Of a DNA stretch of 10,715 bases, positions 6,961 to 10,715 are shown piece after piece (the stretch's first letter is position 1; every line of letters starts with the position of its first letter). The notes below the pieces were generated by a model that was not told the DNA's origin, ran no database searches, and saw nothing but the letters and a program-made list of their open reading frames with translations. Source of the stretch: an uncultured Prevotellaceae bacterium (GTDB lineage Bacteria; Bacteroidota; Bacteroidia; Bacteroidales; Muribaculaceae). The stretch covers positions 1 to 10,715 of the forward strand of contig CAMFSS010000044.1 of NCBI GenBank assembly GCA_945983195.1. Reading direction: 5' to 3'. The position numbers and the translations under genes were made by a program.

Positions 6961-8067
6961 TTTGGTAATAATCTTCATTACACAATCTACAATGCGCTCA
7001 TCGGCATTGCGGAGTGCCATTTTCTCCACATTTGCAGCAAGCTTGGCGAGCAGAGCCTCATCGTGCACTGTGGCAAGCATGGTGCTGCCCAATTTCTCCA
7101 CACTCTCGGCATCGCGCACCATTATTGCGGCACCACGGTCGGCAAGGGCAAGAGCGTTTTTCGTCTGGTGGTCTTCAGCCACATTTGGCGAAGGCACCAA
7201 TATCGAGGGCTTGCCGAGCAGTTGCAGCTCAGATATTGAGCTTGCTCCGGCACGGCTCACCACAAGGTCGGCAGCACGGTAAGCTACGTCCATATTGCCT
7301 ATGAACGGCATACGCACCACATTCTTTGCCGCCGAAGCCTCAAGAGCCTTGCGAGTCGACTCGTCGTAGTATTTTCCAGTCTGCCAAATCACCTGCACAT
7401 CATTTGCAGCCGCAATGTCGGGCAGGGCAGCGATAATGCTCTCATTCACGGTGCGTGCACCAAGACTGCCTCCCACCACAAGGATAGTGCGACGGTCGGG
7501 GTCGAGCCCGAATGAACGGCGTGCATCGGCAGGGTCGGTGGTGCAGAGCAGCAAGTTGCGGCGCACAGGGTTGCCGGTCATCACAATCTTCTCGGCAGGG
7601 AAGAATCGCTCCATTCCCTCGTAAGCAACGCATATTGCGGCTGCGCCCTTTGCAAGCAGCTTATTTGTGACTCCTGCGTAGGAGTTCTGTTCCTGAATAA
7701 GAGTGGGGATTCCGCGCTTCTGCGCCTCCTTAAGCATGGGACCACTGGCATAGCCTCCCACGCCAATGGCTATATCGGGGGCAAAATCGCGCAAAATCGA
7801 CTTCGCCATGCGCATGCTCTGATAGAGCTTAATCAGCACACGCACATTCTTGAGCAGGTTCTTGCGGTCGAAGCCACACACAGGCAATCCCTTGATTTCA
7901 TATCCGGCAGCCGGCACTTTCTCCATTTCCATGCGGTTCTCAGCACCCACAAAGAGGATTTCGGCGTCGGGATAGCGTCGACGTATCTCGTTGGCTATCG
8001 AAACGGCAGGGAATATGTGTCCACCGGTGCCGCCTCCGCTAATCAAAAACCTTTTCGCTTCATTCAT
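6958..8067 (-). CDS. murG: Lipid II synthase, UDP-GlcNAc transferase MurG
   Basis: Membrane-associated GT-B glycosyltransferase moving GlcNAc from UDP-GlcNAc to lipid I on the inner face of the membrane, making lipid II. The 369 residues show the N-terminal glycine loop SGGGTGGHIFP (10-20), the second loop GVGGYASGP (102-110) and QEQNSYAG (125-132). The C-terminal UDP-GlcNAc-binding half has GNPVRR (165-170), GGSLGART (199-206), SRAGASSISEL (271-281) and a PSPNVAEDHQTKNA stretch (292-305). The ATG at 8067 follows an AT-rich 69-base spacer with only a weak AGAG before it. The stop is TAG and coincides with the first unit of a tandem repeat. It sits between ftsW, whose substrate it makes, and murC. 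Complete; identification is secure. Confidence 0.98.
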   Translation of the reverse strand: MNEAKRFLISGGGTGGHIFPAVSIANEIRRRYPDAEILFVGAENRMEMEKVPAAGYEIKGLPVCGFDRKNLLKNVRVLIKLYQSMRMAKSILRDFAPDIAIGVGGYASGPMLKEAQKRGIPTLIQEQNSYAGVTNKLLAKGAAAICVAYEGMERFFPAEKIVMTGNPVRRNLLLCTTDPADARRSFGLDPDRRTILVVGGSLGARTVNESIIAALPDIAAANDVQVIWQTGKYYDESTRKALEASAAKNVVRMPFIGNMDVAYRAADLVVSRAGASSISELQLLGKPSILVPSPNVAEDHQTKNALALADRGAAIMVRDAESVEKLGSTMLATVHDEALLAKLAANVEKMALRNADERIVDCVMKIITK

Positions 8068-8136
8068 TTCTCTTTTTGTTTAATCGGTTATCATATAGAT
8101 ACTATAGAACTCCTATATATCATCTATGTTTTTCTA

Positions 8137-9456
8137 TTATCCAACTATCTGTGCAGGATTGATGGCATCGCCACCTTCGGTGTTCATTTCCTTCTCCGCA
8201 GCGGCAGCAGTCTTCTTCTTGCCGGTGTTATACTCGGCATAGCGGCTCACGCTCAGCATTATACCCATTGCCAGGCTCATAATGACTATCGCCGAGCCTC
8301 CCTTGGAGATAAACGGCAGCGGCTGACCGGTGACAGGCACAAGTCCGCAATTGATTGCCATGTGCGACAGTGCCTGCACTGTTATCATCACCGCCATTCC
8401 CATCACAAGCAGTGCCGGGAATGCGCGCTTGCACCGCTGCGCTATGTAGCCTGCACGGCCGAGCAGCGAGAGATAGAGTGCCATTATCACAAGTGCACCG
8501 ACCAATCCCAGCTCCTCGACGATGATGGAGAAAACATAGTCGGAATATGCAAGCGGCAAGCGGCTACATTCGCGCGAATTGCCGGGCATAACTCCGAATA
8601 TTCCACCATGGGCGCGTGCCATGTAGCCATATTGCTCCTGGTGATACTCACTCGTCATGGGGTGTGCGAGGCAGGAATCCTCATTGAAGTCGAATGATTT
8701 CAGTCGGTTTGCACGTGTAGCAGTACGGTCGGGCGAAGCATTCTTGTCGGCAGTGCGGTCCACTTGCACCACTTCGGCAGTAAGTGCTTCGCGGCTCTCA
8801 TTGTGCTTGTCGTAGCTCTTGTAGCCGAAATAGCACAAGCCATATATGGCAAGCACTATCATAAGTCGCTTAATCTGAATGCCGCTTATCATCATCATTG
8901 CCAGACTGATACCCATGAGAATCACCGTGTTGGTGAATCCCTGCGGATAAAGCAGGGCACCGAATATCATCACCGCCGTGGCACACACAACTATGCCGCC
9001 CCACTTCACTCCACCGCCCGGTATCTGAACTTTCGACATCACCCAGGCGATAATCGTAACGAGCGACAGCTTTGCCATCTCCGACGGCTGCACCGAGAAT
9101 CCCAGCAGGCGGAACGAGCGTCGCGCTCCATTGAGAATCTCGCCATATTTCATCACATACACCACCAGAGCAAGCGTGACAATCGCAAAGATTGGAATGA
9201 ACACCTTGAAGCGGTTGTAGTGCACGTGTTGCAAGCCGAATGCCACTCCTATTCCGGCAAGGAGCAGAAGTCCGTGCTTTATGATAGGCATGAACAGCCC
9301 ATATTTGGCAATGTCCTGGCTCGATGCGCTATACGACTCGACCAATGATATCAGGCACAAAATTATGTAGAAGCCCCAAATCCACTTGTCGCCCGGGCGT
9401 TGTGCGGCACCTGGCTTGGGGGCTTCCTGAATGTCGGGAGATGTGTTGTTTGCCAT
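8137..9456 (-). CDS. ftsW: Septal peptidoglycan polymerase FtsW (SEDS family)
   Basis: Polytopic inner-membrane glycosyltransferase that polymerises lipid II at the septum together with its partner PBP (FtsI). The 439 residues start with a hydrophilic leader (1-24), then about ten membrane segments beginning near residue 25. SEDS hallmarks are RRSFRLLGFSVQPSEMAKLS (112-131), MPGNSRE (290-296), LPLAYSDYVFSIIVEELGL (300-318) with the conserved Asp306 at the position thought essential for polymerisation, and GLVPVTGQPLPFISKGGSA (371-389). The loop at about 215-285 is long and polar, including roughly 30 Glu/Arg/Asp-rich residues before the conserved part. Placement between murD and murG supports FtsW over RodA. 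The ATG at 9456 has AGGA four bases upstream, the best Shine-Dalgarno match in the window. It ends in a lysine/alanine/glutamate cytoplasmic tail. Confidence 0.96.
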   Translation of the reverse strand: MANNTSPDIQEAPKPGAAQRPGDKWIWGFYIILCLISLVESYSASSQDIAKYGLFMPIIKHGLLLLAGIGVAFGLQHVHYNRFKVFIPIFAIVTLALVVYVMKYGEILNGARRSFRLLGFSVQPSEMAKLSLVTIIAWVMSKVQIPGGGVKWGGIVVCATAVMIFGALLYPQGFTNTVILMGISLAMMMISGIQIKRLMIVLAIYGLCYFGYKSYDKHNESREALTAEVVQVDRTADKNASPDRTATRANRLKSFDFNEDSCLAHPMTSEYHQEQYGYMARAHGGIFGVMPGNSRECSRLPLAYSDYVFSIIVEELGLVGALVIMALYLSLLGRAGYIAQRCKRAFPALLVMGMAVMITVQALSHMAINCGLVPVTGQPLPFISKGGSAIVIMSLAMGIMLSVSRYAEYNTGKKKTAAAAEKEMNTEGGDAINPAQIVG

Positions 9457-9490
9457 AAATTCCTGTTTCGTTTTTTATTGTTTGTCATCA

Positions 9491-9511
9491 CTTCGGCAGC
9501 TTGTGCCGAGG
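9491..9511. other. Hairpin in the murD-ftsW spacer
   Basis: The minus strand reads CCTCGGCA, loop CAAGC, TGCCGAAG. This gives a 6-bp perfect stem (TCGGCA/TGCCGA), one C-A mismatch and a further C-G pair. It begins 12 bases after the murD stop and ends about 35 bases before the ftsW ATG. No T run follows, so it is not an intrinsic terminator. It could stabilise or punctuate the message, but no function is shown. Confidence 0.4.
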
Positions 9512-9522
9512 CTTCAGTGCAG

Positions 9523-10715
9523 TCACTTCTGCATTGCGCGCACACAAGCCTTGAATTGCTCGCCACGGTCCTCGTAGCTCTTGAAGAGGTCGAAGCTGGC
9601 GCAGCAGGGCGAGAGCAGCACAGTGTCGCCTTCGGTGGCGAAACTGCGGCACTTCTCCACAGCTTCAGCCATGCTGCCGGCATCGGCTATCGCAGGCACT
9701 TTCGAGTCGAAGAAGGCGTGCAGCTTGGCGTTGTCAACGCCCATGCACACTATTGCCTTCACCTTTTGCTTCACAAAAGGCTCAATCTCGGTGTAGTCGT
9801 TACCCTTGTCCTTGCCGCCGAGAATAAGCACCACGGGAGTAGTCATGCTTTCAAGGGCGTACCAGCAAGAATTGACATTGGTGGCCTTGGAGTCGTTCAC
9901 ATAGTGCACTCCGTCGATTGTAGCCACGTATTCCAGACGATGCTCCACAGCCTCAAAGTCTTCGAGCGCACGGCGTATAACGTCCTTCTTGATATTGAGT
10001 ATCGAAGCTGAAAGTCCGGCAGCCATCGAGTTGTAGAGGTTGTGCAATCCCTTGAGAGCCAGCTCGTCGCGCGAAATCTCCATTTCCTCGCTGCCGGTGT
10101 GCAAAATCACCTATCCGTCTTCGAGATAAGCCGATGCAGTAGTTTCGTCCTGCTCCGTGAATGGATACATCTTGGCCTCAATCTTCAGACGCTTGAGCTG
10201 TGCGGCGATAATCGGGTCGTTCTCCCAGAAGATGAATGAGTCGTCGCCTGTCTGGTTCTGCAAAATGCGGAACTTTGCAGCCACATAGTTCTCCATCTTG
10301 TGGTCGTAGCGGTCGAGGTGGTCGGGAGTGATGTTCATGAGCACTGCAATATTGGCCTTGAACTCATACATATTGTCGAGCTGGAAACTGCTCAGCTCAA
10401 TCACATACACATCGTGCTTCTCAGTAGCCACCTGGAGTGCCAGGCTCTTGCCCACGTTGCCGGCAAGCCCTACGTTAAGCCCTGCCTCCTTGAGAATGTG
10501 ATAGGTGAGCAATGTGGTGGTCGTCTTGCCGTTGCTGCCGGTGATGCACACCATCTTGGCATCGGTGTAGCGTCCTGCAAACTCAATTTCCGAAATCACC
10601 GGTATGTTCTTCGACTTCACTTTGGCTATGACAGGTGCGGTATCGGGGTTTCCCGGACTCTTGATTGCCTCATCGGCAGCAAGACTGCGGGCCTCGGTGT
10701 GCCCGCGCTCCGCGG
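9523..10715 (-). pseudogene. murD: UDP-MurNAc-L-Ala--D-glutamate ligase, interrupted by in-frame TAG and 5'-truncated by the window
   Basis: Cytoplasmic ATP-dependent ligase adding D-Glu to UDP-MurNAc-L-Ala. The frame is open from the right edge to a TAG at 10111-10113, then resumes in the same frame to TGA at 9523-9525. The upstream part (about 200 residues visible) holds the P-loop GSNGKTTTT (10513-10539), ELSSFQLD and NITPDHLDRY. The downstream part (195 residues) holds GLHNLYNS, NDSKATN, LILGGKDKGNDY and SPCCASFDLF. Together they make about 396 residues, so roughly 50 of the usual 440-450 are beyond the edge. Both sides of the stop are well conserved, so it is recent, a sequencing error, or read through. 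GTG follows the TAG directly, so reinitiation is conceivable. One base change (for example CAG to TAG) would explain it. A true murD pseudogene would need another copy, because the enzyme is essential. Confidence 0.9.
10111..10113 (-). other. In-frame amber codon in murD
   Basis: The plus-strand bases cta read TAG in the murD frame, between the residues SAYLEDG and VILHTGSEE. No base is inserted or deleted: both sides are in one frame. The site falls in the central ATPase domain, in a stretch that varies among MurD proteins and lies away from the P-loop and the catalytic motifs. Many amino acids could probably replace the stop without harm. Confidence 0.9.

Noticed and set aside
8098..8121. 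AT-rich inverted repeat (GATATATAG / CTATAGTATC) in the ftsW-murG spacer.
   Set aside because: The stem is almost all A-T with one bulge; such pairing is expected by chance in AT-rich spacers, and no T tract follows.
9363..9683. A 106-codon minus-strand frame bridging the murD-ftsW junction.
   Set aside because: It overlaps the ends of both real genes in another frame, and its Ala/Ser/Arg-rich sequence matches no family.
10111..10113. Genome-wide reassignment of TAG to an amino acid to explain murD.
   Set aside because: serS and murG both end in TAG at the expected C-terminus, so TAG acts as a normal stop in this window.

Overview
This is a piece of a bacterial division and cell-wall (dcw) gene cluster. 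Every supported gene lies on the minus strand, so transcription runs from high to low coordinates: murD (interrupted, 5' end off the right edge), ftsW, murG, murC, ftsQ, ftsA, ftsZ, a GatB/YqeY-like gene, then serS, whose stop codon is 21 bases from the left edge. The order murD-ftsW-murG-murC-ftsQ-ftsA-ftsZ with no murB or ddl between murC and ftsQ, the protein sequences, and a TAnnTTTG-type promoter element all point to Bacteroidota, order Bacteroidales. A gut family such as Muribaculaceae is a plausible but unproven guess from the protein style and the moderately GC-rich coding sequence.

Layout. 9523-10715: murD, in one reading frame but cut by an in-frame TAG at 10111-10113. 8137-9456: ftsW. 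6958-8067: murG. 5535-6914: murC. 4612-5499: ftsQ. 3245-4579 (perhaps to 4600): ftsA. 1881-3239: ftsZ. 1338-1787: yqeY-like. 22-1311: serS. Spacers are 5 to 93 bases and AT-rich. There is no gene-free stretch over 300 bases and no RNA gene, insertion sequence or CRISPR array.

How the genes work together. MurC and MurD add L-Ala and D-Glu to UDP-MurNAc in the cytoplasm. MurG adds GlcNAc to lipid I to make lipid II. FtsW polymerises lipid II at the septum. FtsZ forms the cytokinetic ring, FtsA ties it to the membrane, and FtsQ links it to the periplasmic division proteins. The YqeY-like gene and serS are translation-related passengers that may also use their own promoter in the 93-base spacer after ftsZ.

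The window is mostly a conserved housekeeping locus, and I do not see an undescribed multi-gene system. What deserves a second look is local: the amber codon in the essential murD gene; ftsA with no ATG where homology expects its start (ATT there, GTG seven codons later); five tandem 9-bp units that fill the murG-murC spacer; a second 9-bp tandem repeat coding for an Asp/Ser tail on FtsA; and unusual tails or substitutions in FtsA, FtsZ and FtsQ. The murD and ftsA anomalies could both be single-base errors in the assembly, which should be excluded first.
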